A DNA stretch of 64,000 nucleotides from Ferrimonas lipolytica (GCF_012295575.1 NZ_CP051180.1:2666001-2730000), one strand, 5' to 3'; counted from the stretch's first letter, positions 33,483 through 43,225 are shown. Numbers and translations are program-made. Notes: generated by a model from the sequence alone, not told the origin.

Positions 33483-33494
33483 GTTAGCGCTAAC
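33483..33494. promoter_or_regulatory. 12-bp palindrome upstream of the transporter
   Basis: GTTAGCGCTAAC, a perfect palindrome about 70 bp before the transporter ATG; possible operator. The rest of the 301-bp gap is unassigned. Confidence 0.35.
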
Positions 33495-33564
33495 GGGCTT
33501 GTCGGTCATTTTTGACTGGAATCAATTTGGTACACTATTTCCATCATATCTTGTCGGGTTATTT

Positions 33565-34857
33565 ATGCGCCATTGGTTGTTGTTCTTGCTGTTATTACTC
33601 CCATGCAGCTTATGGTTTCCGTCGCTGGCATTACCGCAGCAGGGCCTAGCGCTGTTTGGTCTAGCTGGTGTGCTTTGGACTACCCATATTCTACCGGAAC
33701 AACACAGTGCATTACTCATCCCCGTTATCGCCCTCACGCAGGGGTTGTTACCTACTGAAGCATTACTTGAAATCGCTTTAGCCCCTATTATGGCGGTGTT
33801 TGTATTTGGGTTTGCCTTTGCAGCGCTAAGCCGCCACCAAGGCTTAGACCGAGTGATTCTGGCCACCATTGCTCAGCGTTCTAACGGCAGCGAGCGTCGC
33901 GCCTGCTTCATTCTATTTTGTTGCACTTTTGCGATATCGATGTGGACCAGCAACGTCGTAACCGCGGCATTAATACTGCCGCTGGCGCTGATGATGACCG
34001 AGAATAAATCACTGAATTATCGTTATTTTATCTGTATTTGCATCGCCTACAGTGCCACCATCGGCGGCATGGCTACTCAAGTAGGAAGCTCAACCAGCTT
34101 TATCGCCAGCAACCTCATAGGAATCGATTTTATCGGTTGGATGCAATGGGCAATGCCAATTTCATTGTTGTTGTGGCTGTTGAGCATCGGCCTAACTAGC
34201 CAGTACTTTAAGCCGGAGTTTGGCAACGATTTATCGCTACCTAAATTGGCGATCGAACCGCAACAAAAGTTATCGTTATTGATCGTCTGCACCACCTTAA
34301 CCACCTTCGTCTTCACCGCCATTTTCTGGCGCGAAGGCAAAGCTTATTGGGGGCTGATCCCATTAGTGGGCGTACTGTTGATGATGGCCTTTAAACTGCT
34401 GTCACTAAAGTTGTTTTTTCAGTCGGTCAAATATCGAGTACTGCTTATATTTGTCAGTGCGATTACCCTCGGTACCGTGCTGCATAACAGCGGTGGTGGC
34501 CAATTAATGGTGGATGCCATTATGCCAACGTTGACGCAGCTACCGCTGCCATTGCAGCTTGGCTTGGTGTTGTTGTTTGCCGCCATTGTTACCGAGCTAA
34601 TGAGCAATGTCGCCTGCGCGTCTTTAATGGCGCCGTTACTGTCACTACTACTGTTGCCCCAAGGGGCAACCGAAGAGCAGTTGGCGTTATTGGTCGGAAT
34701 GGGGTGTTCGTTCGCGTTTGTACTATCGACCGGAACGCCATCCAATAGCCTAGTTGTTAATATGGCATCGATCCCAACCAAGGTACTGGCCAACATTGGC
34801 TGGAAGGTAAAGTTAAGCTTGGTTACGCTGTTGTGGGCAATCTTACTGCTGCATTAA
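33565..34857 (+). CDS. SLC13/DASS-family anion (dicarboxylate or sulfate) symporter
   Basis: About 430 aa from the ATG at 33565; a TTG at 33499 would add 22 residues. Ten or more membrane segments. Family-typical segments are SMWTSNVVTAALILPLAL in the first half, GSSTSFIASNL, and TELMSNVACASLMAPLL plus STGTPSNSLVV in the second half (the paired sodium/substrate-binding SNT-like motifs). Convergent with a LysR gene 17 bp away and close to fccA, so C4-dicarboxylate uptake is a reasonable guess; substrate is not readable from sequence. Confidence 0.85.
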   Translation: MRHWLLFLLLLLPCSLWFPSLALPQQGLALFGLAGVLWTTHILPEQHSALLIPVIALTQGLLPTEALLEIALAPIMAVFVFGFAFAALSRHQGLDRVILATIAQRSNGSERRACFILFCCTFAISMWTSNVVTAALILPLALMMTENKSLNYRYFICICIAYSATIGGMATQVGSSTSFIASNLIGIDFIGWMQWAMPISLLLWLLSIGLTSQYFKPEFGNDLSLPKLAIEPQQKLSLLIVCTTLTTFVFTAIFWREGKAYWGLIPLVGVLLMMAFKLLSLKLFFQSVKYRVLLIFVSAITLGTVLHNSGGGQLMVDAIMPTLTQLPLPLQLGLVLLFAAIVTELMSNVACASLMAPLLSLLLLPQGATEEQLALLVGMGCSFAFVLSTGTPSNSLVVNMASIPTKVLANIGWKVKLSLVTLLWAILLLH

Positions 34858-34874
34858 CGTCACCACAGATAAGG

Positions 34875-35765
34875 CTATTTAGCTAACTCAATGCCACAGT
34901 GTTCAATAAAGCGTTGCGCTAGCGGAGTAAGCCGTTCCGATTTATAGATGAGGTAAATTGAGCGCTTTTCAGAGCCTGCTCCCGGAGCGATAACTTCACG
35001 AAGATCACCACGTTCCAGCTCAGCATCAACCGCCAGTAACGGCAGTACGCTCAAACCAAGACCAGTTCCTACTGCACGCTTTATGGCGCCCATGGTGTTC
35101 ATCACCATCTCGTCCTGTACGGTCACGCCCAACTCTTTTAACAGATGCAGTGCTTCAATACGACTGGCGGCTTCCTCTTCATCCAGAACCCAAGTTGCCG
35201 CAGAGAGATCTTCAATCGAAGCGGTACGCTTAGCTAACTTATGCTCTGGGCTAGCGACCACGCAGAGGCGATCGCTCAGCCACGGTTGTGACTCAATGCC
35301 AATAGAAGTTGGCCGCGCACTGATGAAGGCGAGATCTAACTCATTATCTACTACCATCTGTTCAATCGTACTGGAAGTACCGATCTTAAGACGAGTGTTG
35401 ATTGCCGGATTATAACGTTTGAAATAGGGAAGCTGCTTGGAGATAACATAGTTGCCGCAGGTCTTATTGGCGCCAATATTTAAGGTACCACCCTCGCCTG
35501 TTGCTTGGTCCTGGAAGCGCTGTTTAAGCTCTGAAACCTGCCCTAAAATTGTGTTGGCGTAGGTTAATGCAACCTGCCCAGACTCATTCAACACTACTCC
35601 GGAGGCACTACGTACAAATAACTTGGCCTCTAATGAGGACTCAAGCTCCTTTAAGCTCATGCTTACCGCAGGCACGGACTGATGTAAATGTTTCGCTGCT
35701 TTCGAGATCTGTCCATGCTCACAAATCGCTTTTAGCACCGCTAACTGTTTTAGGGTAATTCGCAT
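34875..35765 (-). CDS. LysR-family regulator (CysB-like)
   Basis: 296 aa: HTH (LKQLAVLKAICEHGQISKAAKH, SVPAVSMSLKELESSLEAKLFVR) and an effector domain (GGTLNIGANKTCGNYV, ELDLAFISARP, GLGLSVLPLLAVD). GGAG lies six bases before the ATG. It ends 17 bp from the convergent transporter and is followed upstream by fccA on the same strand beyond repeat copy F. It may control the transporter or fccA (inference). Confidence 0.9.
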   Translation of the reverse strand: MRITLKQLAVLKAICEHGQISKAAKHLHQSVPAVSMSLKELESSLEAKLFVRSASGVVLNESGQVALTYANTILGQVSELKQRFQDQATGEGGTLNIGANKTCGNYVISKQLPYFKRYNPAINTRLKIGTSSTIEQMVVDNELDLAFISARPTSIGIESQPWLSDRLCVVASPEHKLAKRTASIEDLSAATWVLDEEEAASRIEALHLLKELGVTVQDEMVMNTMGAIKRAVGTGLGLSVLPLLAVDAELERGDLREVIAPGAGSEKRSIYLIYKSERLTPLAQRFIEHCGIELAK

Positions 35766-35836
35766 TACTACTCCTCACTGCTGGAGTCGACAGTGTAATG
35801 AAAGAGCAGATGAGTTAACAATTTAAAGTAAAAAAA

Positions 35837-36083
35837 GGCTGTGTACCAACTAACTGTTGTTCTTTCCAAGGCTGTTAAAGCACTGGCTAGGCGAGTCGCG
35901 ATACACAGGATAAAGCACTACCGCTATTGATCTTCTGCCGCATTGGAGCAGTTCAGCGAAGCGTTTTGGACTGCGACCTAAGGCAAGGGGGATTCCAAAG
36001 GGGGCGAAGCTCCCCCCTAAAGCACCGAAATCGATGAAGCCGAAGGCTTAAGATAAACTTCAACAGCTAACTAAGGCAGCGCC
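35837..36083 (+). mobile_element. MITE-like repeat, copy F
   Basis: 247 bp between GGCTGTGTACC and the diverged right end CTAAGGCAGCGCC. The flanks TAAAAAAA and AAAAAAAA agree at 7 of 8 positions. Inserted in the A-tract (T-tract on the minus strand) of the fccA terminator. It lacks the TGCATACAAGAATGTGCCG block of other copies. Confidence 0.88.
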
Positions 36084-36112
36084 AAAAAAAACGGAGCCTT
36101 AACAGGCTCCGT
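36084..36112 (-). terminator. Terminator of fccA
   Basis: ACGGAGCC/GGCTCCGT stem with a run of eight T on the minus strand, 27 bp after the fccA stop; the T run abuts repeat copy F. Confidence 0.9.
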
Positions 36113-36139
36113 TTTACAGAGTGATGAAATAGTTAGCCG

Positions 36140-37930
36140 TTATTTTTTCTCTTTAGCGAACTTAGCTGCGTTCTCACCAGCGATGCGGCCGAATACCACA
36201 GTATCAGCGATAGCGTTGCCGCCCAGACGGTTGTAACCGTGAACACCACCAGTTACTTCACCGGCTGCGTACAGGCCATCCATCTTCCAGCTTTGCAGGT
36301 TCAATACGTTGGCATCAGTATCTACTGCTACGCCGCCCATTACGTGGTGGATACCAGGCTGAACTCGTACCGCGTAGTATGGCGGTTTGCTCAGGTTAAG
36401 AGGCATGTCTTCACGACCGAAGGCATCATCTTTGCCATTAGCTTGGTACTGGTTGTAGTCAGTGGCAGTTTTAACAAGGTCTTTCATGCCGGTGATTTCG
36501 GCCAGACCTTTGATGGTATCGGACTTGCTCAGCATGCCCAGGTGGTCGTAACCACGTACCATTTTCTTCTTCTCAACCAACTGCTCGTCGAATACCAACC
36601 AAGCCCATTGAGCTTCAGTTTTCAAAATTGCATCGGAAGCACGGTCGCGAGTAGTTAACTCGTTAATGAAGCGCTGACCGTCGGTGTTCACCATGATGGC
36701 ACCAACACCACGAACGGTTTCAGAAACCAAGATACGGCTATCTTTACCAATGGTAGGGTGTGCTTGTACCCAATCGATGTCGGTCATGGACGCGCCAATC
36801 TCTTTCGCTAGGGTGATACCATCGCCCGTCGCAGTAACGTTGTTAGAGCTTGTCATGTCAGCAAAGGTTGGACGATAGTAAGCAATCATCTCTTTGTTCA
36901 TGCCGTAACCACCGGTAGCCAAAACGACAGAGTCAGCGGCGATCATGTTGTAACCACTGTGACGGCCGTGAACGACTACGCCTGCAATAGACTTGTCATC
37001 ATTCAGCACAATCTTCTCAACCCGAGAGTTTACGCGAACTGGAATGTCACGCTGTTCAGCAGCTTTACGCAGCGTATCGATGATGTGTGGACCAACAGAG
37101 TGGCCGCCCGAAGGACGGTGGGTACGCTCTACCCGAGCACCACCAGAACGCTTTAAGTCATCCATGTTAGCGCCGAGATCTTCCAGCCACTTGACTGCGT
37201 CGGCAGAACGTTCAGACAGGATCTGCACCAGCTTAGGATCGTTCTGGTAGCGACCGCCTTTCATGGCGTCTTCTGCGTACCATTCAACAGAGTCTTCGAT
37301 ACCTTTGGCTTTCTGCTGTGGTGTACCAACGGCGTTGATACCGCCAGCAGCCAACATCGAGTTACCACCGGTGTATTCGTTCTTTTCGAACAACACAACG
37401 TTGGCGCCAGCTTCTTTAGCGGAGATGGCAGCATTAAAACCAGCAGAACCACCACCAACAACGATTACGTCCACAGTTTCAACTGGGCCTTTATCGATAG
37501 CTTTTTGAATCTTTTTCTGGTTCCAATCACCGTTCCATGCTTTCTTCTCTTTGCTGTCAGCAAACGGCATTTCCATGTCATCGAAAGAGTGACAACGGTT
37601 ACAAGTCAGCTCTGGCTTAGAGTGGCCAACGTGACAAGAAGTACAGTTGATTTCACCCAGGTGAGAAGTGTGTGGGTCGAACTCCAACTCATCGTTGGCT
37701 AGCTCTTGGTAACTGCCATGACAATCTTGACACTGAGCGTTCTCATGGGTCTGACTATCAGTCAGGTTAGCCTTGATATCCTTGATTTTTTCACCAACGT
37801 GACAGGAATCACAGCCACCCATTTCAGCATGGAATTTTGCCAGTGCTTGACCAGATTCTGCTTGTACTGGAGCCGTTAGGGACAGGCCTAATACTACCGC
37901 TGCAGAAAGCGTTGCTAATTTCAGTTTCAT
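36140..37930 (-). CDS. fccA: Flavocytochrome c3 fumarate reductase
   Basis: 596 aa from the ATG at 37930 (AAGGTGAG upstream). Sec signal (1-24, ending VQA), then a tetraheme domain with CDSCH, CQDCH, CTSCH and CNRCH, then the FAD domain: DVIVVGGGSAGFNAA, GGNSMLAAGGINAVG, AHPTIGKDSR (substrate-binding His), LTTRDRASDA (catalytic Arg), HHVMGGV, GYNRLGGNAIADTV. All fumarate-reductase active-site residues known from Shewanella FccA appear present. It is a soluble periplasmic reductase that also acts as an electron shuttle. A porin gene diverges from it. Confidence 0.96.
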   Translation of the reverse strand: MKLKLATLSAAVVLGLSLTAPVQAESGQALAKFHAEMGGCDSCHVGEKIKDIKANLTDSQTHENAQCQDCHGSYQELANDELEFDPHTSHLGEINCTSCHVGHSKPELTCNRCHSFDDMEMPFADSKEKKAWNGDWNQKKIQKAIDKGPVETVDVIVVGGGSAGFNAAISAKEAGANVVLFEKNEYTGGNSMLAAGGINAVGTPQQKAKGIEDSVEWYAEDAMKGGRYQNDPKLVQILSERSADAVKWLEDLGANMDDLKRSGGARVERTHRPSGGHSVGPHIIDTLRKAAEQRDIPVRVNSRVEKIVLNDDKSIAGVVVHGRHSGYNMIAADSVVLATGGYGMNKEMIAYYRPTFADMTSSNNVTATGDGITLAKEIGASMTDIDWVQAHPTIGKDSRILVSETVRGVGAIMVNTDGQRFINELTTRDRASDAILKTEAQWAWLVFDEQLVEKKKMVRGYDHLGMLSKSDTIKGLAEITGMKDLVKTATDYNQYQANGKDDAFGREDMPLNLSKPPYYAVRVQPGIHHVMGGVAVDTDANVLNLQSWKMDGLYAAGEVTGGVHGYNRLGGNAIADTVVFGRIAGENAAKFAKEKK

Positions 37931-38161
37931 CATCTCACCTTGGAGTATTTTCATTTTCTGACTACCACTTTAGCAGTAGATGGAGAATATACAATTTGAT
38001 CCGCGTCATATTAAAAATAGGGAGCAACATCAACATTCTTAAACCCCATTAAATGTTTCTTAACTACGTAAAGACGCAAAAAAGGAATCTCGAAAAATTA
38101 TCACCTTAGCTCTCTAAGTTTATGAGGTTTATTGTGGTTACTTTATTACAATCAAACCAAA

Positions 38162-38177
38162 GTTAACTATAGTTAAC
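38162..38177. promoter_or_regulatory. 16-bp perfect palindrome between fccA and porin
   Basis: GTTAACTATAGTTAAC sits in the 355-bp divergent region, about 110 bp before the porin start and 230 bp before fccA. AGTTAAC also recurs as a 10-bp-period direct repeat. It could be an operator; GTTAA repeats recall ArcA sites, but the 10-bp period does not fit the usual one. TTGATCCGCGTCA at about 37995 is at best a half FNR site. Confidence 0.5.
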
Positions 38178-38285
38178 CCTGATTAAAAAAAGCTTAAGCT
38201 GGTAATTTAAAGTTGTGACCAATATCTACATAGCACAAAATCGCTCGCCTATATTTAGTAATGAAGAATAAAACAATATGGATAT

Positions 38286-39578
38286 ATGATGATGTTAAAT
38301 AGCACTTTTAAGCTGTCTCCGATATTGCTGGCTGTTGCAGCTCAATTGGCAATGTCCGCTAATGCCACTGCGATTGAGGGCATAACCGCGGCCGATAAGC
38401 TTGCTCTAAAATCTCGCACGGTTTACTTCGATCGAGACTATGAAAAGCGTAGCTCGAACGACAGTACCTTGGCTCAGGGCCTCGAACTAAATTACCAATC
38501 TGGTGAAATTTCTGACTTTTTCACCGTTGGTGCTTCCTTCTATGGCGTGGCCAACATCAAGTCTAGCGGCAGCGCTGGTGGTAACATTCTTCCTAGTGGC
38601 AGTCACGCTGGCGATGTTCGTGGTGGCTTTGGTAAAGTTGGTCAAGCCTACATTGGTTTGTCCCTAGTTGAAGACAGCAACATCACTTTGGGCTACCAAA
38701 AAACCAAAACCATGTTATTGGCAAGCTCTGGCAGCCGTGCTATTCCCAGCACTTTCCGCGGCATAACCGGCAATTATCAGTGGCAGTCATTTAAGGTTTA
38801 CGGTTATGTATTTGATGAATGGAGTCGCCGTGGTGATGACGAATGGGAATCATTCGAAACGGTTAATGGTGATGACATTGATTATGTCTGGGGATTTGGA
38901 ACTACCTTTAAACAAGGTAAATGGCAAGCCGATGCTGAATATTTAAACTCCGACAATTATTTAGCTAAATACGGCATTCGCGGGAGTTATTCGGACAAGT
39001 TAGCAGGCGGTAAAATAAAGTTATCCGCAGGTATCTTTTTCTCTGAAGATGATGGCAGTGCATTTAAAGCGGGAAGTGATAAAAACCTAGATAATATAGA
39101 CAGTAATGATGGTCAGGTTTACTACCTTGATGCCAACTGGAATTATCAAATGTTAACTTTTGGTGTTGCTTTTGCCCAAGTTGACGAAATTTGGATTGAA
39201 GACAATTTCGCTGGCGATCATGGTACTAACCCACTGCCAACCCGTGCCCCAATCGGCCCAGATTTAACCAATGCCGAAGAAACCATTTGGCAAGGCCGTG
39301 TTGGTTTTGACTTCGCTGGGATTGTCGATGGCCTAACCATCAATATGACCTACACCGAAGGTAAAGACGCAGAGAATGCCAAGTTAGGCGCCGCCGGTGG
39401 CACTGCTGATGAAGACTACTGGGCCATCGATACTCGCTATAACGTTGCGGCAGTGAAGGGCTTAAAGCTACGTTGGTTATACGCCGACTACAACTCTGAC
39501 GAGACTGGCTCTGTTGGTGGCGTTAAAGACGACGAGAAAGACCACCGCGTATACGTTGACTACAGCTACAAGTTTTAA
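38286..39578 (+). CDS. OprD-family-like outer-membrane porin
   Basis: 430 aa with a signal peptide (about 1-28, ending ANA). Mature N terminus IEGITAADKLALKSRTVYFDRDYE, long amphipathic strands, large extracellular loops rich in Asp/Gly/Ser, and terminal Phe in RVYVDYSYKF. The FDRDYEKRSSNDSTLAQGLEL start resembles OprD-type specific channels for small carboxylates and amino acids. Three consecutive ATG codons make the exact start uncertain. Divergent from fccA, so substrate (fumarate or other acid) entry for periplasmic reduction is plausible (inference). Confidence 0.85.
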   Translation: MMMLNSTFKLSPILLAVAAQLAMSANATAIEGITAADKLALKSRTVYFDRDYEKRSSNDSTLAQGLELNYQSGEISDFFTVGASFYGVANIKSSGSAGGNILPSGSHAGDVRGGFGKVGQAYIGLSLVEDSNITLGYQKTKTMLLASSGSRAIPSTFRGITGNYQWQSFKVYGYVFDEWSRRGDDEWESFETVNGDDIDYVWGFGTTFKQGKWQADAEYLNSDNYLAKYGIRGSYSDKLAGGKIKLSAGIFFSEDDGSAFKAGSDKNLDNIDSNDGQVYYLDANWNYQMLTFGVAFAQVDEIWIEDNFAGDHGTNPLPTRAPIGPDLTNAEETIWQGRVGFDFAGIVDGLTINMTYTEGKDAENAKLGAAGGTADEDYWAIDTRYNVAAVKGLKLRWLYADYNSDETGSVGGVKDDEKDHRVYVDYSYKF

Positions 39579-39596
39579 CCAAACCACGGAAACAAC

Positions 39597-39627
39597 AACG
39601 GCGTACTAAAGAGTACGCCGTTTTTTA
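39597..39627. terminator. Terminator between porin and yqhD
   Basis: AACGGCGTACT-AAAG-AGTACGCCGTT followed by TTTTA; the symmetric A/T ends suit both convergent genes. Confidence 0.92.
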
Positions 39628-39676
39628 TTACGCTCGCGCTGGCTCGTATCGCTGCCGCGCCATTGGCTAACGTGGT

Positions 39677-40822
39677 TTAACGCGCTAACTCAAGCATCTG
39701 CGCCAACTCAGTAGGCCCAACGTCACCATGCTCACTCATGCCTTCACGACCGTGCTCAGCTAGGCTGGCTAACACTTTAACGATGGCATCATCACCCAAC
39801 TCAACGTCAGCCAATGTGGTTGGCACTTCCATCTGCTTAAAGAATGCTACAACGGCCTCAATGGTGGCATCAATGCGCTCATCACGGCTACCGCTGTTGA
39901 TATCGAATACTCGCTCCCCCAACTGTACGATCTTGTCGCCCTTTTGGTCACGGCGTTGCTTCATAACAGCTGGCAACATAATGGTTAGGCTGCGGCCGTG
40001 ATCGACGCCGTAATGACCAGTTAGCTCATGACCTATCATGTGAGTAGTCCAATCTTGCGGTACACCAGCGCCAATCAAACCGTTTAAGGCCATGGTGGCC
40101 GCCCACATAACGTTACTGCGTACTTCCATGTCATCTGGATTGGTTAGGGCTTTAGGCCCCTCTTCCACCAACGTTAGCAGTAAACCTTCACTAAATCGGT
40201 CTTGCACCTTGGCGTTGTGATTCACCGTCAGGTATTGCTCAATCACGTGGACAAAGGCATCGACCACACCATTACTCACTTGGCGCGGGGATAAACTCAG
40301 GGTGGTTTGGGGATCAAGTACCGCGAACGCAGGTCGCACCCGTGGGTCAAAAAATGCCAGCTTGCTGTTACCACGAGAAACGACTGAGGCCGGGTTGGAC
40401 TCCGAGCCAGTGGCAGGCAAGGTCAATACACAGCCGATCGGCATTACCGTTGGTGTTGAGGCACCTTTGGCGAGGATATCCCACGGATCACCTTGGAACG
40501 CTACCGCAGCGGAGACGAACTTACTGCCATCTACTACCGAGCCACCGCCAACAGCGAGAAGGTAGTCGTAACCCTCAGCGCGAATAAGCTCTACCGCTTT
40601 CATTAGCGTATCGTACTGAGGATTGGCTTCGATTCCACCAAACTCACCCCACTGATGATCAGCCAGCGCTGCGGTTACCTGATCGTATACGCCGTTGTTT
40701 TTAATCGACCCACCACCAAACAGCACCAAGACTTTCTTGTCTTTCGGGATATCGTTACCGACTTGCTTGATCTGACCTTCGCCAAAATGGACGCGAGTGC
40801 TGTTTTCAAAAGTGAACTTCAT
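39677..40822 (-). CDS. yqhD: YqhD-like iron-containing NADPH alcohol dehydrogenase
   Basis: 381 aa from the ATG at 40822 (AAGGA upstream). Close to E. coli YqhD throughout. Nucleotide-binding GGGS segments are LVLFGGGSIKNNG and LAVGGGSVVDGSKF; CVLTLPATGSESN is shared; metal ligands are in NGVVDAFVHVIEQY and HMIGHELTGHYGVDHG. It reduces short-chain aldehydes, a detoxification role. Confidence 0.95.
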   Translation of the reverse strand: MKFTFENSTRVHFGEGQIKQVGNDIPKDKKVLVLFGGGSIKNNGVYDQVTAALADHQWGEFGGIEANPQYDTLMKAVELIRAEGYDYLLAVGGGSVVDGSKFVSAAVAFQGDPWDILAKGASTPTVMPIGCVLTLPATGSESNPASVVSRGNSKLAFFDPRVRPAFAVLDPQTTLSLSPRQVSNGVVDAFVHVIEQYLTVNHNAKVQDRFSEGLLLTLVEEGPKALTNPDDMEVRSNVMWAATMALNGLIGAGVPQDWTTHMIGHELTGHYGVDHGRSLTIMLPAVMKQRRDQKGDKIVQLGERVFDINSGSRDERIDATIEAVVAFFKQMEVPTTLADVELGDDAIVKVLASLAEHGREGMSEHGDVGPTELAQMLELAR

Positions 40823-41024
40823 CTTAATGATCCTTGCTTCGATATATTGGTATACCCAACGATGACGACAGCTTACGCTGGCACGAGCCACAACGCCATG
40901 TTGTGCCCGTATCGAGTTATCCGCGCAGGCAGGTTGCCACCACTGCTAAAATAACCGCAACAGAGGCTTTAGGATCGCAGGTTAATTCCAAGCAATACCG
41001 TGGATGCGAGATAGCATTTCAAAA

Positions 41025-41329
41025 GGCTGTGTACCAATTAACTGTTGTTCTTTCCAATGCTGTTAAAGCACCGGCTAGGTGAGTCCCAATACTAGGGGCA
41101 AAGCACTACCGCCGTTGTTCTTCTGCTGCATTGGAGCAGTCCAGCGAAGTGCTGTGGACTGCGACCTAAGGCAAAGGACGATTGTAAGGGACGATTCCAA
41201 AGGGGGCGAAGCTCCCCCCTAATGCATACAAGAATGTGCCGTCGTCACCGCAACACCCTCGCCTAAAGCACCGCCATCAGTGAAGCCGAAGGCTTAAGAT
41301 AAACCTCAATAGCTAACTACAACACAGCC
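41025..41329 (+). mobile_element. MITE-like repeat, copy G (longest)
   Basis: 305 bp with both ends (GGCTGTGTACCAATTAACTG ... CTACAACACAGCC) and a perfect 8-bp flanking duplication TTTCAAAA (41017-41024 and 41330-41337). A short duplication of GGACGATT inside it adds about 15 bp. The remaining gap sequence on either side (40823-41024, 41330-41480) shows no supportable gene. Confidence 0.93.
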
Positions 41330-41482
41330 TTTCAAAACGCTTAGTTAAAGGGCGTAGCAATGCAGCGATAGTTCAAGGATATTAGTGCCTTATGTACTTA
41401 TCTCTGGACACCAATCCACTGGTGCTTTAACCGTATAGAAAAGCTCAATAATTACTTGGCACGGCGCCCTTAAAAAGACAAA

Positions 41483-41503
41483 AAGCGCTGCAGCGCAGCG
41501 CTT
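41483..41503 (-). terminator. Terminator of the 79-aa gene
   Basis: AAGCGCTGC-GCT-GCAGCGCTT on the minus strand followed by TTTGTC, 27 bp after the stop. Confidence 0.85.
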
Positions 41504-41529
41504 AAGTCTACCGGTTCGACCACCCAAAT

Positions 41530-41769
41530 CTATTTTAGGTTTTCGTCGAATACGCGCACTGCGGCGTCGGTCAAATCAAAGTTATCGCGAATATAATTAA
41601 GGGTCGCCATTTCAACACCAGTGATCCCTTGGCCGTCATTAGCACTGTTAATCAGATCGACAGCCTCATCACGAGACAGCCGCCCTTCACCACGACCGGT
41701 GGTATGTGCTTTAGCCATATCAATCAGTTCTTTTTCAAGCCGTACACCGTCAATTTGAACGTATGCCAT
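41530..41769 (-). CDS. Uncharacterised 79-aa protein
   Basis: Small soluble protein with pattern GEGRLSRDEAVDLINSANDG followed by LNYIRDNFDLTDAAVRVF, a helix-loop-helix arrangement repeated twice and resembling a degenerate EF-hand or TerB-like fold. GGAG precedes the ATG, and a good terminator follows, which supports a real gene. Function unknown. Confidence 0.7.
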   Translation of the reverse strand: MAYVQIDGVRLEKELIDMAKAHTTGRGEGRLSRDEAVDLINSANDGQGITGVEMATLNYIRDNFDLTDAAVRVFDENLK

Positions 41770-41933
41770 GCTAACTCTCCTCAGGTTTTCAGCGTAATAA
41801 CTTACATAGCCAATGGTAGGCGAGATAAGCAGCTTTGCCTAAAATACAACCAAATTTAAGAAACGATTAATCGCTTGTGATTGCTCAACGCCGATGGGAT
41901 GTTAATAAGCCTCTGTTTTGGTAAGTAGTCCCC

Positions 41934-42944
41934 ATGAATGAAAAGCTGATAGATGATGCAGGTAAGGTACGGTTTGGTCTGCTTGGCAATAGCGTTTCAA
42001 AAATCAATATTGATGACTTTTGGCTGCGTAAACCCCGAGGCGGGCAAGCTTCAGCCTGGAATAATTGGGTCGGTTTCAAGCAGTTTCAATACTTTGGCGC
42101 TGTCTCTGAACAACTGCTATTTGGCTGTGCCATCGCCCACCTCCGTCATACCGCCATCGCTTTCATTTACCTATATCATCCCCAGCATGGAATGTTGCTG
42201 GAGATCAGCCGGCGAATACCATTGGGAATTGGAGTAACGCTGAGCAACGACACCACAAATGGCTGCAGCCGTTTTCACGCAGGTAATCTCGCTATCGAAC
42301 TTAACCACCAAGGTGAACGCAAAAGCCTTTCTGTTACCCTTGGTAAACGCCTCCATATAGATGCATGGTTTACCGAAGTCGATTACCAACCACTGGGCAT
42401 TGCCAGTCGCATTGGACGTAATGGCTGGGCCTATGCCCGCAAAGTGGCAGGTGTAAGCTGCCATGGCAGCATCCAGTTAGATTCCCAAAAATTTGATTTG
42501 ACGGCGCTTAATTCCTTCGCCCACCATGACTTTTCTGCCGGCTTTCTGCGCCGGGAAACCTTTTGGAACTGGGCCTGCCTTAGTGGTCGAAACCAACACG
42601 GTGACCGTATTGGCTTAAACCTCAGCTGCGGCGTCAACGAAACCAGTTTTAGTGAAAATGCCGTTTGGTTAAACGGTCAACTGCACCACCTTGGTTTGTG
42701 TTACTTCGATTACGATTGGGACAGACCAGAACAACCATGGCAAATAACCAGTGAAGATGGCAGCGTGTCATTGTGTTTTACCCCCCATGGTTCGCACCAA
42801 CAGCGGCTCAATCTGCTGCTGTTCGCCAGTGACTTTAAGCAGCTGTTTGGTCAGTTCAACGGTCAGATCCGCCTGTCTAATGGCACCAACGTACCCGTCG
42901 ATGGCTTATGGGGTTTTGTCGAAGACCAATACGCTAAGTGGTAG
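41934..42944 (+). CDS. DUF2804 family protein
   Basis: 336 aa. The segments DDFWLRKPRG, FAHHDFSAGFLRRETFWNWAC and VDGLWGFVEDQYAKW at the C terminus are typical of DUF2804 proteins, which resemble lipocalin/hydroxyneurosporene-synthase-like beta folds. There is no signal peptide. Function unknown. Monocistronic, ending in a hairpin that overlaps the stop codon. Confidence 0.85.
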   Translation: MNEKLIDDAGKVRFGLLGNSVSKINIDDFWLRKPRGGQASAWNNWVGFKQFQYFGAVSEQLLFGCAIAHLRHTAIAFIYLYHPQHGMLLEISRRIPLGIGVTLSNDTTNGCSRFHAGNLAIELNHQGERKSLSVTLGKRLHIDAWFTEVDYQPLGIASRIGRNGWAYARKVAGVSCHGSIQLDSQKFDLTALNSFAHHDFSAGFLRRETFWNWACLSGRNQHGDRIGLNLSCGVNETSFSENAVWLNGQLHHLGLCYFDYDWDRPEQPWQITSEDGSVSLCFTPHGSHQQRLNLLLFASDFKQLFGQFNGQIRLSNGTNVPVDGLWGFVEDQYAKW

Positions 42945-42968
42945 GTGGGTCAACTTCAGCCACCTACC
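42940..42968 (+). terminator. Hairpin overlapping the DUF2804 stop codon
   Basis: GGTAGGTGG/CCACCTACC, a 9-bp perfect stem containing the TAG stop; no T-tract follows. Confidence 0.5.
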
Positions 42969-43225
42969 ACCTACCACCTGTGCTTGGATTCCTTGGCCCC
43001 ATTCCGCGTTCGCGAAAAACAGCAGTTCCCTCCACTACTGAAGCCGCGACTTGGCTCAAATCTCGCTGTGACCAATGCCACTAGGCTGCAACTTACATCG
43101 CAACTGAACACCAACGTGTGACATTACTGTCGTCACCGAACATAACAATAACCGATCAATTACTTGTTATTTATGATTTAATTAGCTCCTCATCGAAGTC
43201 ATGAATCCAGCAGTAGGAGTGTTTC

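Noticed and set aside
37993-38008. FNR box upstream of fccA
   Set aside because: One half (TTGAT) is good, the other matches at about 3 of 5 positions; not enough to call.
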